Below the pieces are notes generated by a model that did not search any database, was not told the origin of the DNA, and saw nothing but the letters and a program-made list of their open reading frames with translations. Positions 56,029 through 64,000 of a stretch of 64,000 bases of DNA are shown here, one piece after another (positions within the stretch are counted from its first letter, which is position 1; the number at the start of each line of letters is the position of its first letter). The translations under genes were made by a program, and so were the position numbers. The stretch comes from Miscanthus floridulus (taxonomy: Eukaryota > Streptophyta > Magnoliopsida > Poales > Poaceae): contig NC_089585.1 in NCBI RefSeq assembly GCF_019320115.1, positions 141,961,600 through 142,025,599 on the forward strand. The letters are read 5' to 3'.

Positions 56029-58249
56029 ATGGCGGATGACGACGATGTTGTCTATCCACTCACCGGCAACGATGACTTGATCGCGGCAGGGCTGGTCCCC
56101 GAGGATGACGACGACATCCGTGACGACGCTGCTGCGTTGTTGGGTATCAATGTCGGTAGCGGCTCTACTCCGATCGATCTGGACGGTGGCGACGGTGGTG
56201 GAGGGGTGGAGCCGGCGCCGTCGGCGACGACGATAGGGACGTCGGTCGGCTCCAACAGCACAGATGGTACCTCATGTCTTGGTAAGCGTAAATTTGGTGT
56301 CTGGGTTGATTTTGATGAGATCTATGAAACTGTGAATGGTCAAAAGGTTCGAACTGCTGCTATCTGTAAAATATGTAAGAGTAAATTGTCTGCTAGATCT
56401 TCTGCTGGCACTGACCATTTGATTAGAGACCAGAAATCTTGTAGGAAAAAGGCTGATCACGCTGCTAGGGTTCAGTCTAGGCTTTCTTTCAATCCTGATG
56501 GATCTGTGCATAACTGGGACTACAATTCTGTTGTTGCTCATTCTGAGTTATGTCGATTGATTGTTAGGCTTGACCTTCCATTAGGTATAGGTGAGACACA
56601 GGTCTGGGAGGATTACATTGTTCTTGCTCATAACCCTAGGTTTGCTAAGGTTTGTAGACAGACCACCACTAGAGATCTTGGTAAGTTGTTTACTGAACTC
56701 CGTGATAAGCTTAAGAATTTTGTATTGCCTGCTGCTGCTTCTGTTGCTTTAACTTCAGACATTTGGTCTGGTAATGCTAAGGAGGACTATATTAGTGTTA
56801 TAGCTCACTATGTGAATACTGATTGGGAGTTACAGAAAAGGGTTATTGGTCTTAGGCTGATTGAGGTTAAACATTCTGGTGAAAATATTGCTGAAAGAAT
56901 TGCTGCTTGGTTGAGGAGTATTGTCTGATTGACAAGATTTTCGGTCACTCTAGACAATGCTTCTTCTAATGCTAGGGCTATGAACACTTTGACACCTCTA
57001 TTTGCTGGTTACTTGGATCCTGATCCTTTGGATCCTAGTAACCGTAAGTACAGTCTTGTACATCAACGTTGTGCTTGTCATATCATTAATCTCATTGTAA
57101 AATCTAGATTAAAGAGGTTAAAACCTTACACTGAAGATTTTAGAACTGCAATTAACTTCTTAAATTTCTCTAATCAAAGAATTGGATTGTTCAAGGAATA
57201 CTGTAATGCTAAGGGTGTTAGACTTAGAAAGTTTGGCTTACATATGGATGTTAGATGGAATTCTACTTACCTGATGCTTAAACACTTGCTTCCATACAAG
57301 AATATCTTTTTTGTGTTCATTAATTTTCATTATGGTTTACAATTGTTGACTACATATCATTGGTATTTTGCTGAAAAGTTATTGGAGTTTCTGGAACTCT
57401 TCTATGACTCCACTGTTGTTCTGTCTGGTGTTTATTATCCTATAAGTCCACTTGTTCTGCACCATATCCTAGAGATTGCTTCTCATATGCATGCATATGA
57501 AAAAGATCAAAATCTAAGAGCTATTGTATATCCTATGAAGCTTAAATTCCTTAAATATTGGTAAGACATACCTCTGTTATATTCATATGCATTCATTCTT
57601 GATCCTAGAGCTAAGATGAGAGGTTTCTTTAATGTGTTGTAATTACTTGGTGAATATACTGGTTCTGAGTATAGTTCATACTATGCTGATATCAAAACTG
57701 AATTGTATAAACTGTTTAACAAATATGAGGGCAAGTTTGGTGCAGCTAGGTCTCAAAGGGTTGCACAACCATTACATCATATAGGTAAAAAAACAGGCAT
57801 GGGGAAGAATCTTTGGCCGTGGATCAGGTGTTGTTGGTCCTTCCCCTCTCCCTACCACTTCATCTTTGTCTACTTCTACTGTTTGTGAGCTCTCAGCTTA
57901 CTTAGACAGTAACAATGTCACTTCTTATGAGGATGATTTTGATCTACTTCTGTGGTGACGTGACCATAAGCTAACCTTTTCAATTCTATCTATAATGGCT
58001 AGAGATATCCTCTCAGTTCCTATATCCATTGTCTCTTTAGAGTCTTGTTTCAGTTTGACAGGTAGGATAATCGAGGAACGGCGACGGCGCTTGTCACCAG
58101 AGACTGTGGAGATGCTGACCTGCATAAAGGACTAGGAGTTGGGAGAAAAAAGGGAACAGCATGCTATTGACAACCAAGAGCTAAAAGACTCATTCCAGAA
58201 CTTGTACCTTGATGAAGATGAACCTGCTAGTGGTGCTCCTGGTACTTAG
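56029..58249 (+). pseudogene. hAT superfamily transposase, broken
   Basis: hAT transposases cut DNA transposons out and reinsert them. From the start at 56029: an acidic N-terminus; a BED-type zinc finger (CKICKSKLSARSS...H...C, about 56360-56450); ALTSDIWSG with the first catalytic Asp; a stop at 56926 within a small indel; SVTLDNASSN with the second Asp; CACHIINLIVKSRL; DVRWNSTYLML; LDPRAKMRGFF with a stop near 57640; a frame change near 57790; and the dimerisation domain (SFSLTGRIIEERRRRLSPETVEMLT, read in two pieces) with stops near 57956 and 58132. It ends ASGAPGT then TAG 58247. Only about four or five lesions separate it from an open gene, so decay is recent. It resembles plant RICESLEEPER-like and Tam3/Ac-like proteins. 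Confidence 0.88.
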
Positions 58250-58489
58250 TGAGGTAATGAGGTTGAGACTTGACTTTTGAGAGTGTGTGGGTGATCTGTG
58301 ACTGTGAAAGGGTGAGTGTGACTGTGAAAGACTTGTCTATTATTTGAACAATGGTTAATTAAGAGCTGGTTGCGCTCTTTTTTCTTTCTAGGGTTTCTCA
58401 CAAAGGTGAGTTTTACCTAGAAAGGTTTTTAATGAGGCAGCATTGCATTAAACAGCTTATTTTGGTTATTTTTGTTATCTGTCGGCTTT

Positions 58490-58785
58490 GGAGTTTGGAG
58501 TTTGATATCTCTGTTTGACCGTGAATGTGTCGGACATTTAGACTTTGATTCTGTGAATGTATGAAACTATGATCTGTGAATATATCGGACATTTAGACTT
58601 CGATTCTATGAATGTATGAAACTATGAATGTATCAGACATTTGGAATTTTGGACTTTGATTCTGTGAATGTATAAAGCCGTGATATGTGAATGTATAAAA
58701 CTTTGATTCTGTGAATGTATGAAACTGTGATCTGTGAATGTACTGGACATTCTGTGAATGTGAAACTATGATCTGTTTGTGAATG
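58490..58785 (+). repeat. Degenerate tandem repeats downstream of the hAT gene
   Basis: At least six copies of a unit built from GATCTGTGAATGTA, CGGACATTTAGACTTTGATT and CTGTGAATGTATGAAAC lie between the transposase 3' end and the G/C-rich terminal region. Probably part of the hAT 3' untranslated and subterminal region. Confidence 0.8.
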
Positions 58786-59023
58786 CAAGGGTAACGGGCC
58801 ATGGGCTGGCACGGGCCGTGATTCTGGTCGTGCTTCGCGGGCCGAGCCGGCCCGAAAATCAGCCCATAGGGCCGTGCCTGGGCCGAAGGCTAGGCCCGTG
58901 GCCCTATGAGGCACGGCCCGGGAGGCACGGTGTGCCATGCTGGCCCGTTGGCTATCAGGCCGTGTTGGCATGGGCCCGTGCCGGGCTGGGCCGGGCTAGC
59001 CCGTTGGCCATCTATACCTACGA
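58786..59023. repeat. GGCCCG-rich subterminal region, probable 3' end of the hAT element
   Basis: Dense GGCCCG/CGGGCC motifs in both orientations, with inverted ends AACGGGCC (58797) and AGCCCGTTGGCCATCTATA (to about 59017). Grass hAT elements often carry such arrays near their ends, with ends resembling TAGATGGCCAACGGGC. The matching left end was not found. Confidence 0.55.
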
Positions 59024-59427
59024 CGTGCGCCTCACCCGTGACTCTTGGTCCCTCCCATCGCTTGACCCACCCGTCACGCAGCTGGTCCATGCGGATTTGA
59101 CCCGTGCGTTGTGCGGCCCGCCCGCCGTGACCATCCTGCGCGCGCTGCCTCTGCTTTCCCCATCTCTCGCTCTCTCTATCTCGCGTTCATTGACAGCAAA
59201 GCACCTTCTCGGCCTTTTCCCCAATCCTTAGCGCCACCAAAATGCCTTACCGTAGTCGCCCCCTATCGACAGCTGCTGGGCGCACGTGCCGGGGCACCTC
59301 GGGTCATCCCCGGCCGAGCCAAGGGCACCCACGAGCGCGATCGGATGCTAGTGGTGCTTGTGCGGTGCCGCTCGCCACCGGCTCCCACCGTGACGCCCGG
59401 AATTGACCGGCCCAAGCCCCTTCCCCT
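59024..59427. other. G/C-rich sequence, no supported gene
   Basis: Short frames on both strands have no motif. It may be flanking DNA of the hAT insertion. Confidence 0.35.
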
Positions 59428-59649
59428 ATGTTGAAATGTATGTTTAAAAGTGTTTCAGACGTTTTAGAGGTATGCTGCATTGTTTTATATTGACGTTGCA
59501 AAAGTAGATCAGGAATGTTGCATATGTTGCAAGTGTTTTAGATGTATGTTGCAAGTGTTTGTTCAAAATGTTTCATCTGTTCCAGATGTATGTTGCAAGA
59601 GTTTTGATCTAGATGTTGCATATGTTTCACATATATGTTGCAACAGTGT
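59428..59649 (+). repeat. Degenerate ~30 bp repeats (TATGTTGCAAGTGTTT type)
   Basis: Repeated ATGTTGCAA(G/C)..GTTT and GTTTCA(G/T)A phrases occur in a pattern common in grass intergenic repeats. The sequence is interrupted by element D at 59650. Confidence 0.6.
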
Positions 59650-59986
59650 TGTCGGTGTTTCGGACCGGGGGTCCTCAACCAACTAGTGAATTTGAACTGC
59701 GTGCCCCTAATCCCGGATGGTGATGCAAAGAGACACAAGGTTTATACTGGTTTAGGCAATCGATGTCCTACGTCCAGTCTGAGGGATCAATCTTGTATTC
59801 CTTGCACCGAAGTGCTTGTAGTAGGGGGTTAGAAGCTGGGTGAGAGAGGGAGCTGATCCCAGGTCTCGGCGAGGTGTCGTGTGGGCTGCTTGAGACGTTG
59901 CTCTCAGGCGGCTGGGATGTGTGCGTGTATGTGTTACAAGGTGTTCTCCTCTGTCAGTCCCCCCCTAATTGGCCCAAGTCCTCTCC

Positions 59987-59993
59987 TTTTATA
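59987..59993 (-). promoter_or_regulatory. TATA box of the element D LTR
   Basis: TTTTATA on the plus strand reads TATAAAA on the minus strand in CAACTATAAAAGGAGAGG, a good core promoter context for minus-strand transcription. Confidence 0.65.
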
Positions 59994-60659
59994 GTTGAAG
60001 GGAGGACAAGGACAGTACATGTGCTGACTATACGGCGTCGTGCCAACAGGGGCGGTGTGTCTGAGCCCTGTGGCCTATTCCTATGGCGGCATGGTCATTG
60101 GAGTGGTCTGTCCTTGGAGCACTGGGGCAACGTGCTGGTCACGTCCGACCCTATGCGTCATGGGAGCCCCTAGGCTGCCTCAGAGTGGGTGCGGCGGTGA
60201 ACATGCAAGCGGCTGTGGATGGACTGTGCGTGAGGCCGAGGCTTGGTCGGTGCTGAGGCTACACCGCAGTGGGGGTTTCAGTGGGCACGAACCCCGAGAT
60301 AGCCGAGACCTTGGTGCACGGTGCCGAGGCCCTGAGAGGGCGGCTGATCTGGTGCACTGGCTTGGAGGCAGTGATGACCCGAGCCAAGTTGTCCGTGCGA
60401 TGTTGTTTTCGAGGCGGGGATCGCAGGACACAGTCCTGTGTGGGCGCTGATCGTGGGCACAGCGTCAGGATACAGTGACCGGTAATCGCCGCCGTGCCCT
60501 GTCTCAGCCGGTATGGGGCTGATGCGACCTCATGTCCCGTTGGCCATTCTGTGGCATCGAGCCATCGTCCGGCTGAGATTACAGGAGTGGTTGAAGTATT
60601 AATGAGACATGACGTGCTGTCGGAAAGACCGAACGAGGCGGGGGCGACGGACTATGGAT

Positions 60660-60890
60660 AAGCTGGCCTCGCGCGATACGGAGAATGAGGCCTCGCGCGA
60701 GATGGAGAGCGGAGCCTCGCACGAGACGGAGATCGGACTCCTTGCTAAGGCCTTCCGTGAGAGGCCTCGCGCGATACGGAGAATGCACCCCCTGCCGAGG
60801 CCTTCCGTGGAGAGCCTCGCGCGAGGTGGAGATCGTGTTCCCTGTCGAGGCCTTCCGTGGAGAGCCTCGCATGAGGCGGAGATTGCGTCA
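60660..60890. repeat. Imperfect tandem repeats in the element D LTR
   Basis: Units such as GAGGCCTTCCGTGGAGAGCC and CTCGCGCGAGATGGAGA alternate. At least seven CCTCGC(G/A) blocks occur. Open frames here on both strands are periodic artefacts. Confidence 0.8.
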
Positions 60891-61057
60891 GGACGCTGAG
60901 ACCTCCTGCGCGAGGCTCGAGGCGAGGCGGAGGGCCTGGTGAGCTCGGACATGGTGGGTGAGGGGCCCACGGCTTACCTTCTACCTTTATTTTTTGATGG
61001 GACTTAAGCGACCCCTTTGATGTTCGCTCGGGGTACCCCATTCTAAGGTACCCGACA

Positions 61058-61240
61058 GTAGCCCCCGAGCCTCCGGGGGAGTGCGTGCACTCTCCCGGAG
61101 GGTTTTGTCGAGGCTTGGTTTATACCCGCTCCCGTAGGAATTGGGTTTTGTTTCTTGAGGTTCCGGTGGGTGCACGCGAGCGCACCCACCGGGTGTAGCC
61201 CCTGAGGCCCTGGAGGAGTGGAGTTACTCCTCCAGGGGCT
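61058..61240 (-). other. Element D polypurine-like tract and two hairpin modules
   Basis: GTAGCCCCCGAGCCTCCGGG follows the LTR, giving the minus-strand tract. Hairpin one is 61070-61101, where CCTCCGGGGGAGTGC pairs with GCACTCTCCCGGAGG (one mismatch). The second module (61164-61240) has GGTGGGTGCACGCGAGCGCACCCACC, itself an inverted repeat, then GGGTGTAGCCCCTGAGG and a hairpin CCTGGAGGAGT / ACTCCTCCAGGG. Element B has the same arrangement. Confidence 0.75.
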
Positions 61241-63120
61241 TTTTTCATTTTCACGTTTGAGCGAGTAGTTTTTATCGCATTTGCCGAGCCCATAAGCGCA
61301 AGTTCGGGTTGCGGGGGTCTCGGCGAGGCTGTAGGAAAAGCCCTCTAGCCTCCGCACGGAGCGAGAGGTCCATCAGGGGTCCCCCTGACTTTTGGTACGA
61401 CCCTCACGCTTCCTTTTTGCTCGGAAGGAGGAGTGGAATGTGCCAGGCTACCCTCGATGGGCACGAGCGTGGGCACTTCCGGTGAGCTGTTATCGGGTGA
61501 GTCCGAGTGGAGGCCCATACCCCGTTCGCTAGAGGACGGCTAGTGGTCTAGAGATGCACTCCAAGAGTACCAGAGGGTTTCTCTAGTGGGTGCCAAGGCC
61601 GTTCGCTGGGCCTCGGTGGCTCGGTGCCTCCCTACGGTGGGATCCCATTCGGAGACTTCCCTACCGGTCTCGAACATGACTTAGGATGCCCCGAGCGATT
61701 GTTCGCTCGGGCCTCGGCCATTCGTAGGCTTGCCCCAAGGTTGTCCCTGACTCTGTTGCCCTAGGGGGGCTGTCGAAACCTCTAGAGGCCCAGCCTTCAA
61801 ACCCCTGGACCGTAACGGGCTCGGTGCCCTTTATCGTATTTGTAACAAAACTTCCAGCGTGGACTTAGACCGTTTGTCTTTGTCTTGGGTGCAGGAGGAG
61901 CCCCCGAGCCCCCGCTAGGAGCAGGAGGGCGGTCAGGGGTCCCCTGGCTTTTTCATCCGACCCTCATATATCCTTTTCGTTCAGATGGAGGGTTTGTTTG
62001 CCGAGCCCATTCTGGTGCGAGGCGGAGCCACTGGTCCTGGCAAGGTTGCAGGAAGAGCCCCTAGCCTCTGCGCGGAGCGAGAGGGCCGTCGGGAGTTCCC
62101 CTGGCTTTTTATACACCCCTCGCGCGTGAGGGTTTGTTTGCCGAGGCCCCTTTGGGCGCAAGCCCGGGTCATGGGGTCTCGGCGTATCTGCAGGAAGAGC
62201 CCCCTAGCCTCTACACAGGGTGAGAGGGCCGTCAGGAGCTCCCCTGTCTTTTTGTATGACCCTCACGCTTCCTTTTCGCTTGGAAGGAGGGTTTGTTTTG
62301 CTGAGCCCCTTCGAGTGCGAGCCGGGCTCGCTGGGTCTCGACAAGGTTGCAGGAAGAGCCCCTTAGCCTCTACATAGAGCGAGAAGGCCGTCAGGGGTTC
62401 CCCTGACTTTTTTGTACGACCCTCATGCTTCCTTTTTGCTCGAAAGAAGGGGTGGAATGTGCCTCGCTACCCTCGGTGGGCACGAGCGGTGGCACTTCCG
62501 GTGAGTTGTTATCGGCTAGTCCGAGTGGAGGCCCGAACCCCGTTCGCTAGGGGACGGCTAGTGGTCCAGAGACACACTCCAAGAGTACCAGAGGATTTCT
62601 CTAGTGGGTGCCGAGGCCGTTCGCTGGGCCTCGGTGGCTCAGTGCCTCCCTACGGTGGGATCCCATTCAGAGACCTTCCTGCCGGTCTCGGACACGACTT
62701 TGGGCGTCCCAAACGTTTCGCTTGCTTGGGTCTCGGCCCCGTATAGGCTCGCCCGCGGTCGCCCCTGACTCTGTTATCCTAGGGCGGCTATCGAAACCCC
62801 TTGGGGCCCAGCCTTCGAACCCCTGGACCGTAATAGGCTCGGAGCCTGGTTCCTTCATATGAAAGGAATAGGCCAGGGGGAATATCTTCTCCATTGGCTC
62901 AGCAACGGGTGGCACGCCTTTTGAGGCGGTTTTCTGGGGAGGCGAAACAACGCCTGCTGCCGTAGTGGCCGAGCATGACGTAGTGGATGGGACGTAACTA
63001 TTTTCACATTTAATGAGGAAGGCGTGGGCGCGTGGGCCGGCGAAATCGGCTCGTGGTTAACTGTGTCGGATCGGGGGGGAAACTTCCCCGATTTCGTCGC
63101 CCGTTCATTTCGCCTCCTCC
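61241..63120. repeat. Element D spacer with nested direct duplications
   Basis: A block at 61370-61832 recurs at 62389-62848 (offset about 1.02 kb, clearly similar, with markers GTGGGCACGAGCG and CAGAG.TTTCTCTAGTGGGTGCC). Between them are about three units of 140-160 bp with AGGAAGAGCCC(C)TAGCCTCT and GAGAGGGCCGTC. AGGAGCCCCCGAGCCCCCG near 61897 is another polypurine-like motif. No gene is supported. Confidence 0.75.
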
Positions 63121-63121
63121 C

Positions 63122-63131
63122 TGCATAAATA
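63122..63131 (+). promoter_or_regulatory. TATA-like motif of the element D antisense gene
   Basis: TGCATAAATA lies about 145 bp upstream of the ATG at 63271, in the sense direction of the gene. The spacing equals that in element C (147 bp). Confidence 0.5.
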
Positions 63132-63270
63132 CCCGAAGTGTCTCGCCCCTCCTCGTCTTACCTTGCCTGCATTAGCACTGCCTCCGTCGAGCCATCGCTA
63201 GAGCAGCGGGTGCCGGGAAGAAGAGGGGAGAAGAGCGAGCCTAGGAAGAAAGCGAGAAAAAAGCGAGAGC

Positions 63271-64000
63271 ATGGGAGAGAGAGAAAAACTCACCGCCGCA
63301 CCCGATTCCTCCATCGCACCCATGGCCGGCGACATCGTCGTTGTCGAGGTGGACCCCTGGGATCCGTCGGACGTCACCGAGGAGATGCTTCAGTCGCTTG
63401 TCGACGGTGGACTCCTCTGCCCGGTGACAGACCCCACCAGGCCAGAGTGGATTGCTCCATACGGCGAGCCAGAGCCGAGGCCTCGCGATGGCTACGTCGT
63501 GAGCTTTGTCTCCTTTCATGAGCGCGGCCTCGGCATCCCGGTGGATCGGTTCATGCGGGCGCTCCCGCACTACTACGATGTGGAGCTCCACAACTTCAAT
63601 CCCAACTCCATCGCTCAGGCGGCTATCTTTGTTGCCGTCTGCGAGGGGTATTTGGGGATTGCTCCCCATTGGGAGTTGTGGCTCCACCTATTCTGGGCGG
63701 GGCACACTACCAAGCCGACGGGCACGTCGGATACGAGGAAGGCGACGAGGGCCGGCGGCTGCACTCTCCAAGTGTGCCAAGACCGCTAGCACCTCTACAT
63801 CCCGGGCCAGCTTGCATCCTCCAACCACCGGTGGTACACGAGCTGGTTCTACCTTCGTAACGATGACGGAGGACTTCCCCCTTACACTGGGCAGATTGTG
63901 GGGAGCTGCCCGGAGAGATGGAAGTACGGCGTCCTGAAGGACGACCAGCCTAAGCTGCAGCCACTTCTGGAGGGGTTGGCGAGGCTGCGGGGCCATGGTC
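63271..64000 (+). pseudogene. Element D antisense gene, 5' part (PF04195-like domain), runs off the window
   Basis: The frame opens at ATG 63271 (MGEREKL), with a second in-frame ATG at 63322 (MAGDIVVVEV). About residues 78-145 hold SFHERGLGIPVDRFMRALPHYY, NFNPNSIAQAAIFVAVCEGYLG and APHWELWLHLFW, matching element C's antisense exon 1 position by position. A single TAG at 63787 interrupts the frame, which continues with WYTSWFYLRND to the window edge. C has the similar EWYKKWFYIREEP. It lies opposite to D's own transcription direction. Function unknown; possibly DNA- or protein-binding, but there is no direct evidence. Confidence 0.8.

Larger units (their letters stand above)
59650..61057 (-). 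repeat. Element D 3' LTR (1,408 bp)
   Basis: On the plus strand it reads TGTCGGTGTTTCGG to GGTACCCGACA. It carries a minus-strand TATA box at 59987-59993 and an internal repeat block. The 5 bp before it is AGTGT. Confidence 0.82.
59650..64000 (-). mobile_element. Element D: Tat-lineage retrotransposon, 3' end only, minus orientation, continuing beyond the window
   Basis: The 1.4 kb LTR (59650-61057), adjacent minus-strand polypurine-like tract, repeat-rich spacer and a plus-strand gene with a PF04195-like domain reproduce the 3' half layout of elements B and C. Pol should lie to the right of the window on the minus strand. The right target duplication cannot be seen. Confidence 0.8.

Noticed and set aside
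60609..60970. Multiple Arg/Glu-rich frames on both strands
   Set aside because: They are created by tandem repeats inside the element D LTR.
63506..63937. 143-codon plus-strand frame overlapping the element D antisense gene
   Set aside because: It is an alternative frame of the PF04195-like coding sequence, and the conserved motif is in the other frame.

Overview
This is plant nuclear DNA, almost certainly from a large repeat-rich grass genome, probably panicoid. The evidence is Tat-lineage and Tekay-lineage Ty3/gypsy elements with dual RNase H or a chromodomain, Stowaway-type MITEs with TA target duplications, and a plant hAT transposase. I found no intact host gene, no tRNA or rRNA, and no bacterial-style organisation. 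The window is a stack of nested transposable elements.

Layout. Positions 1-31027 hold an old Tekay/Del-type chromovirus (element A) whose 5' part lies outside the window. Its RNase H region was split by a reverse-orientation Tat element (B, 657-24922, target duplication ATAAG). B's left LTR was later split by a younger Tat element (C, 1410-14272, target duplication GGAAG, two 0.47 kb LTRs about 2% diverged by hand count). After A come a MITE-bearing gap and a copia-like LTR fragment (F). F is interrupted by a third Tat element (E, 32583-49507, target duplication GTTAC). E is abnormal: it has a third, truncated LTR inside, an inverted piece of antisense gene, and an inserted 3.5 kb Tekay-like solo LTR. 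Positions 50068-55887 are A/T-rich, with a MITE and weak traces of a minus-strand gene. A broken hAT transposase gene lies at 56029-58249. From 59650 to the right edge is the 3' end of a fourth Tat element (D, minus orientation).

How the parts work together. Each Tat element encodes Gag, protease, reverse transcriptase, two RNase H domains and integrase on one strand. Downstream of pol, on the opposite strand, each carries a second gene. In C this antisense gene resolves into six exons with canonical splice sites. The exons join in phase to exactly 930 codons, giving a PF04195-like N-terminal domain followed by coiled coils. Three of the four elements have an A/T-rich TATA-like motif about 145-150 bp upstream of the antisense start codon. 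The 3' untranslated regions are rich in repeats of a motif resembling the polypurine tract. In B and D this motif sits in a conserved hairpin module.

Limits: boundaries, divergences and splice sites were read by eye. Family names rest on motif recognition, not database searches.
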